The translations under genes and the position numbers were made by a program. Of a stretch of DNA of 64,000 nucleotides, positions 27,024 to 36,700 are shown one piece after another. The DNA is from Sphingopyxis sp. JAI128 (lineage in GTDB: Bacteria > Pseudomonadota > Alphaproteobacteria > Sphingomonadales > Sphingomonadaceae). The notes beneath the pieces were generated by a model, which saw nothing but the letters and a program-made list of their open reading frames with translations, searched no databases and had not been told where the DNA came from. The number at the start of each line of letters is the position of its first letter. The stretch's first letter is position 1. The stretch spans positions 186,001 to 250,000 of the forward strand of contig NZ_JACHDA010000004.1 in assembly GCF_014207235.1 (NCBI RefSeq), read 5' to 3'.

Positions 27024-28490
27024 CTAGAATAGCCCCGGCAATTCGCGCTGCGCCGCGCTGGGCCGGTAGGGCATCAGAATTTCGGGGGCGACCGGTGCCG
27101 CAGACCGGCTGCGCGCGGCTGCGCCGGCGCTGGCGTCTGCGATCCGAACCGTGCACGCATTGCCCGCGAGGAAATCGATCGCCGTGCGCAGCGACGATTC
27201 GCGCGGATCGCCAAGTGGAAAGGCGAGATCGTCGAAGGCGGCGCAACTGTTCGGGATCTTCGATGCCAGCCCGTCGTAATAGTCGCTCTGGCCGGTGGAA
27301 TTGCCGGTCGCAAAGGCGACGACGCGCATCCGGTCGTCGCATTCGGCCTTGTCGAGCGCGACCTGGCCGACCGGTTTGCCATAGGTGTTGCTGCCGACCA
27401 GCGTCATGTTGGTGCCCAGATAGGGCAGCATCGAATTGATCACCAGTTCGCTCGCCGACGCGGTCGAACCGGTCCCGATGAAGGCGATGCGCGTCGGCGC
27501 GATCGATTCGGGCCGGGCGGCGAAATAATGGACATCGTCGTTCTCGGCCGCCTTCGACGGACGGAATCGCGTTTGCGAGAATATTTCGCTCGAATTGCGG
27601 TTGCGGCCGAGCAGGTCGCCCATCAGTTCGGCGGTCGATACCAGTCCGCCGCCATTATAGCGGAAATCGACGACGATGTCGGTGACGCCCTGATTGCGGA
27701 AATTCAGGAAGGCGGCGCGCAGTTGGGGGTCGGCCGATGAGATGAAGGTGCGCAGGTTGATATAACCATAGTTCCGCCCGCCTTCGGCGATGATCTTGGC
27801 GCCATAGCGGTCGGAGACGGGGTCGAGTTCATAGTCGGCTTTGGCGACGGTGACATCGCTGACCATGCCGGAATTGTTGATGCGCAGCACGCGGGTAACG
27901 CCCGGGTCGTTCGGTCCAAGTGCGTCGGTGATGCCCGCCGTGCCTTCGGCCGCGACGATCGCGCCGATGCTGCGTAGATTCGCGGTGCTCGTCCCGATTG
28001 CGATGATCCGCGTGCCGCGGTCGATGCCGGCGGCCAGCGCCGGAGCGCCTTCATAGGCCTCGATCACTGCGATTTCCTGGGCGCCCGGATCATAGGCCAT
28101 GCGAACCCCGAAACCCGCGCTCGACCCGCTCGAGAAAAAGGCATTCTCTTCGGCAATGGAGGTGATGTAGGTGAAATAACGGTCCTTGCCGAGCGCCCGC
28201 GCCGGCGCGACCAGCGCGTCGATATAGGATTCGACGTCGCCATAGCTTGCCGCGTTCACTCCGGTCGCGACGTCGCCCGGGAACAGATACCATTCGTCGA
28301 TGACCGCCTTGGCAAAGGCCTGGCGCGTCGACAGGTTGCAGTTGCCGGTCGGCGTAGGTGTGGGTGAGGGCGTCGGAGTGACCGTGACCGGACCGCCGCC
28401 CCCGCCGCTCGAACCGCCGCCGCCGCCGCACGATGCGAGCATCAGCGCGGCCAGCGTTACTGCAGCCACCGACTGTTTCGACCGACCCAT
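27024..28490 (-). CDS. S41-family C-terminal-processing peptidase, lipoprotein
   Basis: 488 residues. Lipobox LASC (Cys 22 counted from the first of two ATGs), followed by a Gly-rich/Thr-Pro stalk like the one in the lipoprotein at 6808-8775. A PDZ-like segment lies near residues 110-200, then the S41 core: VDFRYNGGG, nucleophile Ser in GSTASASELVINS, and general-base Lys in SNTYGKPVGQ. Acts at the envelope on unknown protein targets. Two adjacent ATGs; GGGGGAG is six bases before the second (28490) and three before the first, favouring the second. Followed by the riboswitch region downstream. Confidence 0.88.
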   Translation of the reverse strand: MGRSKQSVAAVTLAALMLASCGGGGGSSGGGGGPVTVTPTPSPTPTPTGNCNLSTRQAFAKAVIDEWYLFPGDVATGVNAASYGDVESYIDALVAPARALGKDRYFTYITSIAEENAFFSSGSSAGFGVRMAYDPGAQEIAVIEAYEGAPALAAGIDRGTRIIAIGTSTANLRSIGAIVAAEGTAGITDALGPNDPGVTRVLRINNSGMVSDVTVAKADYELDPVSDRYGAKIIAEGGRNYGYINLRTFISSADPQLRAAFLNFRNQGVTDIVVDFRYNGGGLVSTAELMGDLLGRNRNSSEIFSQTRFRPSKAAENDDVHYFAARPESIAPTRIAFIGTGSTASASELVINSMLPYLGTNMTLVGSNTYGKPVGQVALDKAECDDRMRVVAFATGNSTGQSDYYDGLASKIPNSCAAFDDLAFPLGDPRESSLRTAIDFLAGNACTVRIADASAGAAARSRSAAPVAPEILMPYRPSAAQRELPGLF

Positions 28491-28506
28491 CATAGTCTCC
28501 CCCGGC

Positions 28507-29217
28507 TCATTCTATCGATTGATCCCCCTGGCGATCGCCGCGGCCCTTGAAGCCCTGCGCGATGACGTAAAGCTCGGGCGATCCCTTGCGGCTCGCCGGC
28601 GGCTTGGCATGCTTTACCGTCGTGAAATTCTGTTTGAGGACCGTCAGCAGCTCGCGGTCGGCGCCGCCGGCGAAGACCTTGGCGACGAACGCGCCGCCGG
28701 GCACGAGGTTCTGGACCGCGAAATCGGCAGCGGTCTCGGCCAACCCGATGGTGCGCAGGTGATCGGTCTGCTGATGCCCGACGGTGTTCGCCGCCATATC
28801 CGAAATGACGAGGTCAGGGGCGCTGCCCAGCGCCTCGATCAGCGCATCGGGCGCCGCATCGTCCATGAAATCCATTTCCAGGATTTCGACACCTTCGATC
28901 GGCTCGCAATGGAGCAGGTCGATCCCCGCGACGCGCGCGCGGGGGTTCGCCTTGCGCACGACCTGCGACCAGCCGCCCGGCGTGATACCCAGGTCGACGA
29001 CCGCGCGCGCCTTCTTGAGGAAACCGAATTTCTCGTCGAGCTCGATCAGCTTGTAGGCGGCGCGCGATCGATAGCCTTCGGCCTGCGCGCGCCGCACATA
29101 GGGATCGTTCAATTGCCGTTGCAGCCAGCGCGTCGACGACACGCTGCGCCGCTTCGCGGTCTTGACGCGCACGTGCAGCCCGCCGCGGCCGCCGCCCTTT
29201 CCGCCGCTGCCGCTCAT
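28507..29217 (-). CDS. rlmE: 23S rRNA 2'-O-methyltransferase RlmE (FtsJ)
   Basis: 236 residues. Methylates the ribose of U2552 in 23S rRNA. SAM-binding VVDLGITPGGWSQV at residues 73-86; the K-D-K-E catalytic tetrad is visible at K56, D140 (ISDMAAN), K180 (FVAKVF) and E215 (ELYVIA). A Gly/Arg-rich N-terminal tail of about 12 residues is extra. Start overlaps the ppx stop as ATGA, so the two are coupled. Confidence 0.95.
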   Translation of the reverse strand: MSGSGGKGGGRGGLHVRVKTAKRRSVSSTRWLQRQLNDPYVRRAQAEGYRSRAAYKLIELDEKFGFLKKARAVVDLGITPGGWSQVVRKANPRARVAGIDLLHCEPIEGVEILEMDFMDDAAPDALIEALGSAPDLVISDMAANTVGHQQTDHLRTIGLAETAADFAVQNLVPGGAFVAKVFAGGADRELLTVLKQNFTTVKHAKPPASRKGSPELYVIAQGFKGRGDRQGDQSIE

Positions 29218-30317
29218 TTGCGATACTCGCGGCGCGTGACGGGAATGTCGCGGCCCTGCATCGCCAGCGTGCGCAAGATGCCTTCGCGGATGCCGCGGTC
29301 GGCGACGCCGACGCGCGCGGCGGGCCACAGGTCGATGATGCTTTCGAGGATCGCGCAGCCGGCGACGACCAGGTCGGCGCGCTCGCGCCCGATGCACGCG
29401 ATTTCGGCGCGGTCGGCGATGCTCGCATCGGCCAGCCGGCGACTGATGTCGCGCATCGCGTCGGCGGGTACGACCAGCCCGTCGACCGCGCGCCGGTCGT
29501 ATCGCGGCAGGTTCAGGAACACGCTGGCAAGCGTCGTGACGGTGCCGCTGGTGCCCAGCAGCCGCAGCGGCTGGCCGGCAAAGCGTTCGGCGCGCGCGGC
29601 AAAGGCGGCAAAGGCATCGCGCGTGACGTCGCGCATGCGGCTGTAGGCGGCTTGGCGCGCCGCAAGGCTGTCGTCGGGCAGGGGGGCATATTCAGTCAGC
29701 GACACGACGCCCCACGGCACGCTGACCCAGTCGCGGATTTTCACGTCATGGTCGGTCACATCGACGTGCATCAACTCGGTCGATCCGCCGCCGATGTCGA
29801 AGATCAGGGCAGGACCCTCGCCGGGCTCCATCAGATTGTGGCAGCCGAGCACCGCCAGCTTGGCTTCTTCGGCCGCCGATATGATGTCGAGCACGATACC
29901 CGTTTCGCGCCGGACGCGTTCGGCCAGTTCGCGGCCGTTGCTGGCGCGGCGGCACGCTTCGGTCGCGACCGCGCGCGACAGCGACACGTGGCGGCGGCGC
30001 AGCTTGTCGGCACAGATCGACAGCGCCGCGACGGTCCGGTCCATCGCCGCCTGGCTGATCCGGCCGGTGCCGTGCAGGCCTTCGCCGAGACGGACGATGC
30101 GTGAAAAGGCGTCGATCACGACCAGCTCGCCGTCCTGCGGTCTCGCGATCAGCAGCCTGCAATTATTTGTGCCAAGGTCGATCGCGGCATAGCTGCGCGG
30201 ACGGATGACCGGCACCGGTCGCGCGTCGCCGCCTGCCCTGTTTCGTCCTTTCGCCGCCGGGCCCGTCCTTGAATCCGGTCGCGGCGGTCGCCCTGATGGC
30301 GCTGCCATTTGCCGCAT
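29214..30317 (-). CDS. ppx: Ppx/GppA-family exopolyphosphatase
   Basis: 367 residues of the actin-like ASKHA fold. Motifs: YAAIDLGTNNCRLLIA, catalytic Glu region ISAAEEAKLAVLG, and FDIGGGSTELMHVD. The protein has only the two N-terminal domains, like the short alphaproteobacterial Ppx/GppA enzymes; whether polyphosphate or pppGpp is the substrate cannot be told from sequence. The first 35 residues are basic and disordered; a downstream start at 30308 is possible. Coupled to rlmE. Confidence 0.88.
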   Translation of the reverse strand: MRQMAAPSGRPPRPDSRTGPAAKGRNRAGGDARPVPVIRPRSYAAIDLGTNNCRLLIARPQDGELVVIDAFSRIVRLGEGLHGTGRISQAAMDRTVAALSICADKLRRRHVSLSRAVATEACRRASNGRELAERVRRETGIVLDIISAAEEAKLAVLGCHNLMEPGEGPALIFDIGGGSTELMHVDVTDHDVKIRDWVSVPWGVVSLTEYAPLPDDSLAARQAAYSRMRDVTRDAFAAFAARAERFAGQPLRLLGTSGTVTTLASVFLNLPRYDRRAVDGLVVPADAMRDISRRLADASIADRAEIACIGRERADLVVAGCAILESIIDLWPAARVGVADRGIREGILRTLAMQGRDIPVTRREYRK

Positions 30318-30435
30318 GGCTAGTATAACCTGTTCTGCTCACGCGTCCGCAAGACCGCGAACGTGCACTTGGCGCGGAGCCTAGGCTTCCCCCGCGATTA
30401 TGGCAAGGCCTCCTCCCGATGGCGGCTGCGGGCAA

Positions 30436-30468
30436 GAAAAACCCCGCCCGGCGCAGGGCCGGACGGGG
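30436..30468 (-). terminator. Rho-independent terminator of glycine-zipper gene
   Basis: On the minus strand, CCCCGTCCGGC / GCCGGGCGGGG forms a strong stem followed by TTTTTC (T run 30441-30437). It lies about 40 bases past the stop of the 30507-30908 gene. Confidence 0.85.
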
Positions 30469-30506
30469 AAGGAGGGAAGGAACTTGTTGGGGATCGGGTC
30501 TGCCCC

Positions 30507-30908
30507 TTAACGGCAGCCGTCATTTCCCTTGTCGATCGCGCGGCCGGCGATGGCGCCGACGGCGCCGCCGATGATCGTGCCGACCGTCTTGTCGCCGCGG
30601 CCGGCGATTTCATGACCGGCAAGGCCGCCTGCGATCGCGCCGATCACGGTCCCGCCGGTGCCGTTGTCGCACTGGCGATAATGGCGGCGGTCGCCCCGGT
30701 AATAACGGCGATCGTTGCGATAATCGCGGCGGTCGTAACGGCGATGGTCGCGGCGGTCATAGCGACGGTCGTCGCGGTCGTAGCCGCTGTAATAGCTCGA
30801 ATAGCCGTCGCGGTCATAATAGCCGTTCTGCGCCGCGGCGGGGGTCGCGATGCCCAGTGTCGCGGTGGACATCAGGGCGGCGATCGAGAGAGTCACCATC
30901 TTTTTCAT
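30507..30908 (-). CDS. Glycine-zipper 2TM outer-membrane-type protein
   Basis: 133 residues. Signal peptide (1-26, cleaved after PAAA), then a low-complexity stretch of Tyr-Asp-Arg-Arg units (residues about 30-78), then a glycine-zipper 2TM domain (GGTVIGAIAGGLAGHEIAG and TVGTIIGGAVGAIAGRAI). The domain is that of the 17-kDa surface antigen family, whose members insert in or associate with the outer membrane. Function unknown. Followed by its own terminator; divergent from the phytase-like gene across 163 bases. Confidence 0.8.
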   Translation of the reverse strand: MKKMVTLSIAALMSTATLGIATPAAAQNGYYDRDGYSSYYSGYDRDDRRYDRRDHRRYDRRDYRNDRRYYRGDRRHYRQCDNGTGGTVIGAIAGGLAGHEIAGRGDKTVGTIIGGAVGAIAGRAIDKGNDGCR

Positions 30909-31071
30909 CGTCGTTCTCCTTCTTTCGTCGTTGGGCCCTTCTGGGCGTTGTCGATGAACTGCTTATGGGCCCATCGCATTGAGCGAAGCCTGAACATCCT
31001 TGTTGGCTGGCGTTCAGCTTGCCGCGCCGAAATGCTTCCCTTTCCGGCGGCTCGGCCGTAACCCCCGGCCG

Positions 31072-32082
31072 ATGCGCCGCCTGTTTTTCGCCGCCCTGAT
31101 CTTTTTTTTCCTCGGTCCGGTGCCGGGCACGGCTTTTCGCTATCCAGCGATCGACCTGACGCAGCGCGCCACCGCGCGCCCGCTTGTTTTCGCGCCGCAG
31201 GATGCAGGCGTAATGCGATTCGTCCGCGGCTGGCGGCTTGAAAGCCCGCACAGCCGGTTCGGCGGCTTTTCGGCGCTCGCCCGCACCGGCCCGGGCGGCT
31301 TCCTGCTGGTTGGCGACAATGGCTATTGGACCCGTCTCGGCATCGGCGCGGACGGAGCGGTTTCGGACGTGCGGATCGACGCGCTGCCGACCCCCGACGG
31401 ACGCCCCCGGCGCAAGGCGATGGTCGATTCGGAAGCGCTCGCGCGCGACCCGGCGAGCGGGCGCGTGTGGATCGCGCTGGAAGGGATCAACCAGATATGG
31501 CGGATCGATCCCGATCTTTCGGCGATCGAGGCGCGCCGCAAGCTGCCCGGCTCGCGCTGGCCCGCGAATCGCGGGCCCGAAGCGATGGCCCGGCTCGCCG
31601 ACGGTCGGACTGTCGTTTTTTCGGAGGATGCCGACGACGATCCGCGCGGGCGCGAGGCGCTGCTCTTTACCGGCGATCCCGCCGAGCCGGGGGCGGCGCC
31701 GATTCGCTTCCTCTATGATTCGGACGGACGCGGGCTCGTCAGCGATGCCGCGCCGCTTCCCGACGGGCGCATCCTGCTGGTCCACCGGCGGCTGGGGTTC
31801 GATCCCGTGTTCACGACGATCCTCGCGATTCTCGACCCGGCCGATATCGCCAAGGACGCGGTGGTTCGTGCGCGGACGATCGGCCGCGTTCCCGTGCCGC
31901 TCGCCGAAAATTACGAAGGCGCGGCGGTTTCGGTCGAAGGCGGCCGCACTTTGCTGTGGCTTGTCGCCGACGATAATTTCAACGTCTGGCAGCGCAGCCT
32001 GCTGCTGCAATTCCAGCTCGTCGACCTGCCGCCCCGAAAGGTCCCGGACAGCAAAAAGGCCGCGCGGAAACCGGCGGCCTGA
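31072..32082 (+). CDS. Exported phytase-like / esterase-like beta-propeller protein
   Basis: 336 residues. N-terminal hydrophobic segment (residues 4-21) consistent with a signal peptide. The body matches the esterase-like activity of phytase domain: FGGFSALARTGPGGFLLVGDNG, DSEALARDPASGRVWIALEG, GPEAMARLADGRTVVFSED and NYEGAAVSVEGGRTLLWLVADDN. Such proteins are periplasmic six-bladed propellers often of unknown substrate. Start at MRRLFFAAL is preferred to an upstream ATG at 31000 because it begins the signal peptide. Confidence 0.8.
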   Translation: MRRLFFAALIFFFLGPVPGTAFRYPAIDLTQRATARPLVFAPQDAGVMRFVRGWRLESPHSRFGGFSALARTGPGGFLLVGDNGYWTRLGIGADGAVSDVRIDALPTPDGRPRRKAMVDSEALARDPASGRVWIALEGINQIWRIDPDLSAIEARRKLPGSRWPANRGPEAMARLADGRTVVFSEDADDDPRGREALLFTGDPAEPGAAPIRFLYDSDGRGLVSDAAPLPDGRILLVHRRLGFDPVFTTILAILDPADIAKDAVVRARTIGRVPVPLAENYEGAAVSVEGGRTLLWLVADDNFNVWQRSLLLQFQLVDLPPRKVPDSKKAARKPAA

Positions 32083-32139
32083 TTGCGTTTTGGTGACCTT
32101 GAAACGGTTTCAGCCCGCTCCTCCACCAGATGAAAGCGC

Positions 32140-32433
32140 TTAAGCGGCCTTTTCGGCCAGCTTCTTCGCGACTTCCTTCTTCACCTTGCGGGCGTTTGCC
32201 GACAGCTGGTCGTCGCCGGCCTTGAGCAGCCAGTTGTCGAGGCCGCCATTATGCTCGACCGAGCGCAGGCCGTGGGTGGATACGCGCAGCTTCACGCCCT
32301 TGCCGAGCGCGTCCGACAGCAACGTCACATTCTGCAGGTTGGGCAGGAAGGTGCGCTTGGTCTTGTTGTTGGCGTGGCTGACATTGTGGCCAACCTGGCG
32401 GCCTTTGCCGGTCAGTTCGCAGATGCGCGACAT
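32140..32433 (-). CDS. rpmB: 50S ribosomal protein L28
   Basis: 97 residues, length and sequence typical of L28: [32 protein letters not shown] and [21 protein letters not shown]. Divergent from tadA, with 153 bases between them that contain a small CCCG/CGGG hairpin but no ORF I can support. Confidence 0.97.
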   Translation of the reverse strand: MSRICELTGKGRQVGHNVSHANNKTKRTFLPNLQNVTLLSDALGKGVKLRVSTHGLRSVEHNGGLDNWLLKAGDDQLSANARKVKKEVAKKLAEKAA

Positions 32434-32586
32434 CGTCTTCGTCCTTGTCCAATAACTGGGTCAAAAAAATTTCGGATCGGCGTCCGGGCACTTCCCGTAA
32501 AACGGGGAGCAGAAGACCGGAGTGAGCCGGGAAAGGCGCGCGCTTATCGGCTTGCCGGAGATTCGTCAAGCGAATAGGGCGGCTTT

Positions 32587-33042
32587 ATGCCCTCGTTTCC
32601 GCTCCCCGAACCGATGCGTCGCGCGCTGGACTTGGCCCGCATCGCCGCCGAATGGGGCGAAGTGCCCGTCGGCGCGGTGATCGTCAAGGATGGCGTCATT
32701 GTCGCCGAAGGCCATAACCGCCCACGCGAATCGCACGACCCGACCGCGCATGCCGAAATCGTCGCGATTCGCATGGCGGCGGCAAAGCTCGGCAACGAAC
32801 GGCTGGATGGCTGCGACCTCTACGTCACGCTCGAACCCTGCGCGATGTGCGCGGGTGCGATCGCCCATGCGCGGATCGCGCGGCTCTATTATGGCGCCGA
32901 CGACCCGAAGGGCGGCGCGGTCGTTCACGGCCCGCGCACCTTTGCGCAACCGACGATCCACCATCGGCCGGAGATTTACGACGGCATTGGCGAACGGGAA
33001 GCCGCGGCGTTGCTTCGCGATTTTTTTGCCGCCCGGCGGTGA
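32587..33042 (+). CDS. tadA: tRNA-specific adenosine(34) deaminase
   Basis: 151 residues. Converts A34 to inosine in tRNA-Arg(ACG). Zinc and proton-shuttle motif HAEIVAI (H55, E57) and PCAMCAGA with C85 and C88; the family's C-terminal ALLRDFFAARR helix is present. Essential in most bacteria. Start follows TAGGGCGG. Confidence 0.95.
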   Translation: MPSFPLPEPMRRALDLARIAAEWGEVPVGAVIVKDGVIVAEGHNRPRESHDPTAHAEIVAIRMAAAKLGNERLDGCDLYVTLEPCAMCAGAIAHARIARLYYGADDPKGGAVVHGPRTFAQPTIHHRPEIYDGIGEREAAALLRDFFAARR

Positions 33043-33157
33043 CCGCCGATGTCCGCTCTGGGATCGGGGCGGACGATAGCGCTTGATCGGCGCGCGCGCG
33101 CGGAGTCGGCGGCGGCGGCTGTAATCGCTCGCCAGCCGACGTCGCCCCCTTCAAACC

Positions 33158-33190
33158 CGAAAGGCCCACCTTCCTTTCGGAAGGCGGGCC
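33158..33190 (-). terminator. Probable terminator of DUF4136 gene
   Basis: On the minus strand, GGCCCGCCTTCC pairs with GGAAGGTGGGCC around a short loop, followed by TTTC. One G-U wobble in this orientation is an A-C mismatch on the other strand. About 20 bases after the DUF4136 stop. The U tract is short. Confidence 0.6.
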
Positions 33191-33210
33191 AGTTGTTGGA
33201 TCCAGAATCC

Positions 33211-33900
33211 TCAGCCCTTTTCGGGCGGTGCCACCGTGATGCGCACGCGTTCGCCCGAATTGCCCGGGAAGCCGGTGAACATCGCCTCGACAAGGTTCGG
33301 GACGATCGTCTGCAGGTTGTTGTCGCGCGACTGCGCCTCGGCATGGCCTTCAAACAGGCGCGAGCCGTCGGCGGCGCGATTGATCTGGAGGTTGAGGCCG
33401 CTGGTGTAGACGGTGTAGCTGCTGACGTCGTTATAGCCCCAGTTCGGCCCGAAACCACCCCAAAGGAACGGATCGCGATAGCCATAGACATAGCGCCGCC
33501 CGCCGCGGCCGGTGACGATCACCGGGCGATAGAAGCCGCGGCCGTAATAGCCGCCGTACCAGGGGTCGCCAAAGCCGGGGCTCGACACGACGCGTTCGCG
33601 GCCCTTGTCCACGCCATAATCCATGCGCACGATCAGGTCGGCGCGTTCGCCGTTCGCCGCGGGACGATAGCCGTAGCGCGTCAGTTCGCCCGCCACCATA
33701 TTCGCATATTGGCCGAACTCGATCCCGCCCTGTAGCGCGGGGTTGCCCGCCTCGACGACGAAGCTCTGGCCCTGCGGCGTGGGAAGCTGCGACTGAAAGC
33801 GCGCGACATCGGCCTTGAACGGCGTCGCGCAGCCCGCGAGCGCAAGCGCCGCGCCCGTCATGGCGGCCAGCGCCAGTCGCCGGAAATTGATCTTGTTCAT
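33211..33900 (-). CDS. DUF4136 lipoprotein
   Basis: 229 residues. Lipobox LAGC at Cys24, Ala at +2, so outer-membrane sorting is expected. DUF4136 features: DVARFQSQLPTPQGQSFVVEAG, GYRPAANGERADLIVRMDYG, a Gly/Tyr-rich middle (GDPWYGGYYGRGFYRP), and a C-terminal FPGNSGERVRI. Function unknown in the family; common in Proteobacteria envelopes. Stands alone between tadA (convergent) and trpS. TTAACC at 33970-33975 upstream could be a CtrA half-site, which I do not rely on. Confidence 0.85.
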   Translation of the reverse strand: MNKINFRRLALAAMTGAALALAGCATPFKADVARFQSQLPTPQGQSFVVEAGNPALQGGIEFGQYANMVAGELTRYGYRPAANGERADLIVRMDYGVDKGRERVVSSPGFGDPWYGGYYGRGFYRPVIVTGRGGRRYVYGYRDPFLWGGFGPNWGYNDVSSYTVYTSGLNLQINRAADGSRLFEGHAEAQSRDNNLQTIVPNLVEAMFTGFPGNSGERVRITVAPPEKG

Positions 33901-34083
33901 CGTCTTGGCTCCGTGATTCGGGTGCGCATACCTGTTGCGCGATCATACCATAGACTATGCCGCTGCGACTTAACCTTGGTTGAACCCGTTTCGTCGCAGG
34001 GCGGTTCCATCTCCCGATATGGGGACGGGAGACGCGGAAACAAGGATTTCCGCTCGCGGAACAGCGCCCAAGCGGCGTGGAAC

Positions 34084-35082
34084 TCAGCGGCAGAGCCCCA
34101 GCGCCGTATAGGCGGCGTCGAGGGTTGGCTTGGCGAGGGCCGAAGCGCGCGCCGCGCCCGCCTCCAGCGCCGCGTCGATCGCCGCCGGATCGGCCTTGAG
34201 CTCGGTCAGCCGCGTCGCGATCGGGCGCAGCGTCTCGACCAGCAACTCGCCGAGCGCGGGTTTGAACGCGCCGAAGCCCTGTCCGGCAAAGCGCGCGAGC
34301 ACCTGGTCGACGCTTTCGTCGGCCATCGCGGCATAGATCGACACCAGATTCTTCGCCTCGGGCCGCCCGTCGAGTCCCGCGGCCTCCGACGGCAGCGGTT
34401 CGGGGTCGGTCTTTGCCTTGCGAATCTTCGCCATGATCGTGTCGGCATCGTCGACCAGGTTGATCCGGCTCGCATCGCTCGGGTCCGATTTCGACATTTT
34501 CGCCGACCCGTCGCGCAGGCTCATGATGCGCGCCGCGGCGGCCGGGATTGTCGGTTCGGGCAGGGTGAAGGTCTCGGTCCCGGTGTCGAGGTTGAACTTG
34601 GTCGCGATGTCGCGCGCCAGCTCCAGATGCTGTTTCTGGTCGTCGCCGACGGGGACATGCGTCGTCTGATAGAGCAGGACGTCGGCGGCCTGCAGGACCG
34701 GATAGGCATAGAGCCCGACGCTCGCGCCTTCGCGGTTCTTGCCCGACTTTTCCTTGAACTGCGTCATCCGGTTCAACCAGCCGATGCGTGCGGTGCAGAA
34801 CAAGAGCCAGGCGAGTTCGGCGTGCGCCGGCACGCGCGCCTGGTTGAACAATATCGCCTTCGCGGGGTCGATCCCTGCCGCCATCAGCGCCGCCGCCATC
34901 TCGCGCGTGTTCGCGGTCAGCTCGGCGGGGTCGTTGTGGACGGTGATCGCGTGCAGGTCGGCTAGGAAATAGAGCTTCTCGCCCGGCATGTCGTCCTGCA
35001 TGCGCACCCAGTTGCGGATCGCGCCCAGATAATTGCCGAGGTGCAAGTTTCCGGTGGGCTGGATGCCCGATAGCGTCCGCAT
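34084..35082 (-). CDS. trpS: Tryptophanyl-tRNA synthetase
   Basis: 332 residues, class I synthetase. HIGH-like GNLHLGN at residues 11-17 and KMSKS at 195-199; [16 protein letters not shown] is the Trp-binding signature. Length matches bacterial TrpRS. AGGA is nine bases before the ATG. The murJ stop is 13 bases upstream, so they are probably co-transcribed. Confidence 0.97.
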   Translation of the reverse strand: MRTLSGIQPTGNLHLGNYLGAIRNWVRMQDDMPGEKLYFLADLHAITVHNDPAELTANTREMAAALMAAGIDPAKAILFNQARVPAHAELAWLLFCTARIGWLNRMTQFKEKSGKNREGASVGLYAYPVLQAADVLLYQTTHVPVGDDQKQHLELARDIATKFNLDTGTETFTLPEPTIPAAAARIMSLRDGSAKMSKSDPSDASRINLVDDADTIMAKIRKAKTDPEPLPSEAAGLDGRPEAKNLVSIYAAMADESVDQVLARFAGQGFGAFKPALGELLVETLRPIATRLTELKADPAAIDAALEAGAARASALAKPTLDAAYTALGLCR

Positions 35083-35095
35083 GATGATTATCCTG

Positions 35096-36673
35096 TTAAA
35101 GTGTGCGCCGGCGCAGCTGGCCGACGGTGTCGCGATTGACCACGCCGAACAGCATGGCGCAACCAAAGAATATGATCGCGCCCGCCGCGACGAGCGCCCC
35201 CAGCGCCGCGATCCGTTCGAACACGCCGGCGGTGAAAGCGTCGCCCGCCAGCGGGATCGCGTAATGGAGCGCCGCCGCCATCGCCGCCGCGGCAAGGATG
35301 ATGCGCGCGATCCGCCCCGCGACCCGGCCCGACAGGTGGAACAGCCCCTTGCGGTGCAGGATCGCGTACAGCATCGCCACATTGCACCAGGCGGCGATCG
35401 ATCCCGCCAGCGCGAGCCCGACGATCCCCAGTCGCGGGATCAGCAACAGGTTCAGGCCGATGTTGACCGCGAGCGAAATCGCCGCTGTCCAGACCGGCGT
35501 GCGCGTGTCCTTGCGCGCGAAGAAATTGGGGACGAGCACCTTGACCAGCACATAGGCGGGCAGGCCGACGACGAGTCCGCCGACGACCGCGCCGGTCGCG
35601 AGCCCGTCGGCCGCGCTATATTGCCCGCCGACATAGAAGGCGCTGGTGATCGCGGGCCCCGCAACGAACAGGGCGACCGCGGCGGGGACGGTGAGCAGCA
35701 TCGCGAGCTCGACCGCATTGCTTTGCAGCCGGAAGGCGCCGTCGCGATCGTCCTGCGCGACGAAGCGCGACAGCGCGGGCAGGATCGCGGTGCCGAGCGC
35801 GATGCCGATGATCCCGAGCGGCAGCTGGTTGAGCCGGTCGGCCATCGCCAGATAGGTGATGCTCTTGTCGGGGAGCGAGGCGATGAAGAACAGGTCGATG
35901 AATCGGCTGATCTGATAGACGCCGGCGCCGAACACCGCGGGCAGGATCAGCACCCCCATCTCGCGCACATCTGCGGTCAGGCGCGGACGGCGCAGCGCGG
36001 GCCGGAAACCCGATCGCCGGATCCAGTAATAAAGCCAGCCGAGCTGGAACAGCCCCGACAGCGACACCGAAATCGCAAGATAGAGCCCGGTCGCGGCCTT
36101 CGCCGCTTCGCTACCGTCGCCGGTGGCGAGCCCGAGCAGCAGCGCGCCGATCAGGCAGATGTTGAGCAGGATCGGCGCGGCGGCAGCGGCGGCGAAGCGC
36201 GACAGGCTGTTGAGGATGGCCGCGAACAAGGTCGCGATGCTCATGAAGGCCAGATAAGGAAAGGCGACACGCGCCATCAGGACCGCGAGGTCAAAGGTTT
36301 CGCCATCGGCCTGCAACGCGTCGCTCGCGAACAGGCCCATCACCCACGGCATGACGATCAGCAGCAGCGCCGAAAACACGATCAGGATTGGGATCAGCAC
36401 CGCCAGCACTGCATCGGCAAAGGCGCGCGCCTCGCCATGGTCGCCCTCTTTGGTCATCCGCTGGTTGAACAGCGGGACAAAGGCGGCGGCAAAGGCGCCT
36501 TCGGCGAACAGGCGGCGAAAGATGTTGGGCAGCTGGAACGCCAGCTGCCACGCATCGGCGACCCCGCCCGCGCCGAGGATGCGGCTGAGCAGCATGTCGC
36601 GCGCAAAGCCGAAGATGCGGCTGACCATCGTCAGCCCGCCGATCGTCCCAACGCTTCTGAGCAGGCCGCTCAT
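35096..36673 (-). CDS. murJ: Lipid II flippase MurJ (MviN)
   Basis: 525 residues with about 14 membrane helices. N-terminal [30 protein letters not shown] and [22 protein letters not shown] are the MurJ signature. Flips the peptidoglycan precursor across the inner membrane; essential. Located between trpS and secB, all on the minus strand. Confidence 0.96.
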   Translation of the reverse strand: MSGLLRSVGTIGGLTMVSRIFGFARDMLLSRILGAGGVADAWQLAFQLPNIFRRLFAEGAFAAAFVPLFNQRMTKEGDHGEARAFADAVLAVLIPILIVFSALLLIVMPWVMGLFASDALQADGETFDLAVLMARVAFPYLAFMSIATLFAAILNSLSRFAAAAAAPILLNICLIGALLLGLATGDGSEAAKAATGLYLAISVSLSGLFQLGWLYYWIRRSGFRPALRRPRLTADVREMGVLILPAVFGAGVYQISRFIDLFFIASLPDKSITYLAMADRLNQLPLGIIGIALGTAILPALSRFVAQDDRDGAFRLQSNAVELAMLLTVPAAVALFVAGPAITSAFYVGGQYSAADGLATGAVVGGLVVGLPAYVLVKVLVPNFFARKDTRTPVWTAAISLAVNIGLNLLLIPRLGIVGLALAGSIAAWCNVAMLYAILHRKGLFHLSGRVAGRIARIILAAAAMAAALHYAIPLAGDAFTAGVFERIAALGALVAAGAIIFFGCAMLFGVVNRDTVGQLRRRTL

Positions 36674-36700
36674 GGGGTCAGCCTACCCGCCGGATCGAGG

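Noticed and set aside
33970-33975. TTAACC, a possible CtrA half-site
   Set aside because: A single six-base match without the paired half at the right spacing.
34034-34053. Hairpin GCGGAAA..TTTCCGC after trpS
   Set aside because: Weak stem, no U tract, and not conserved in any way I can check.
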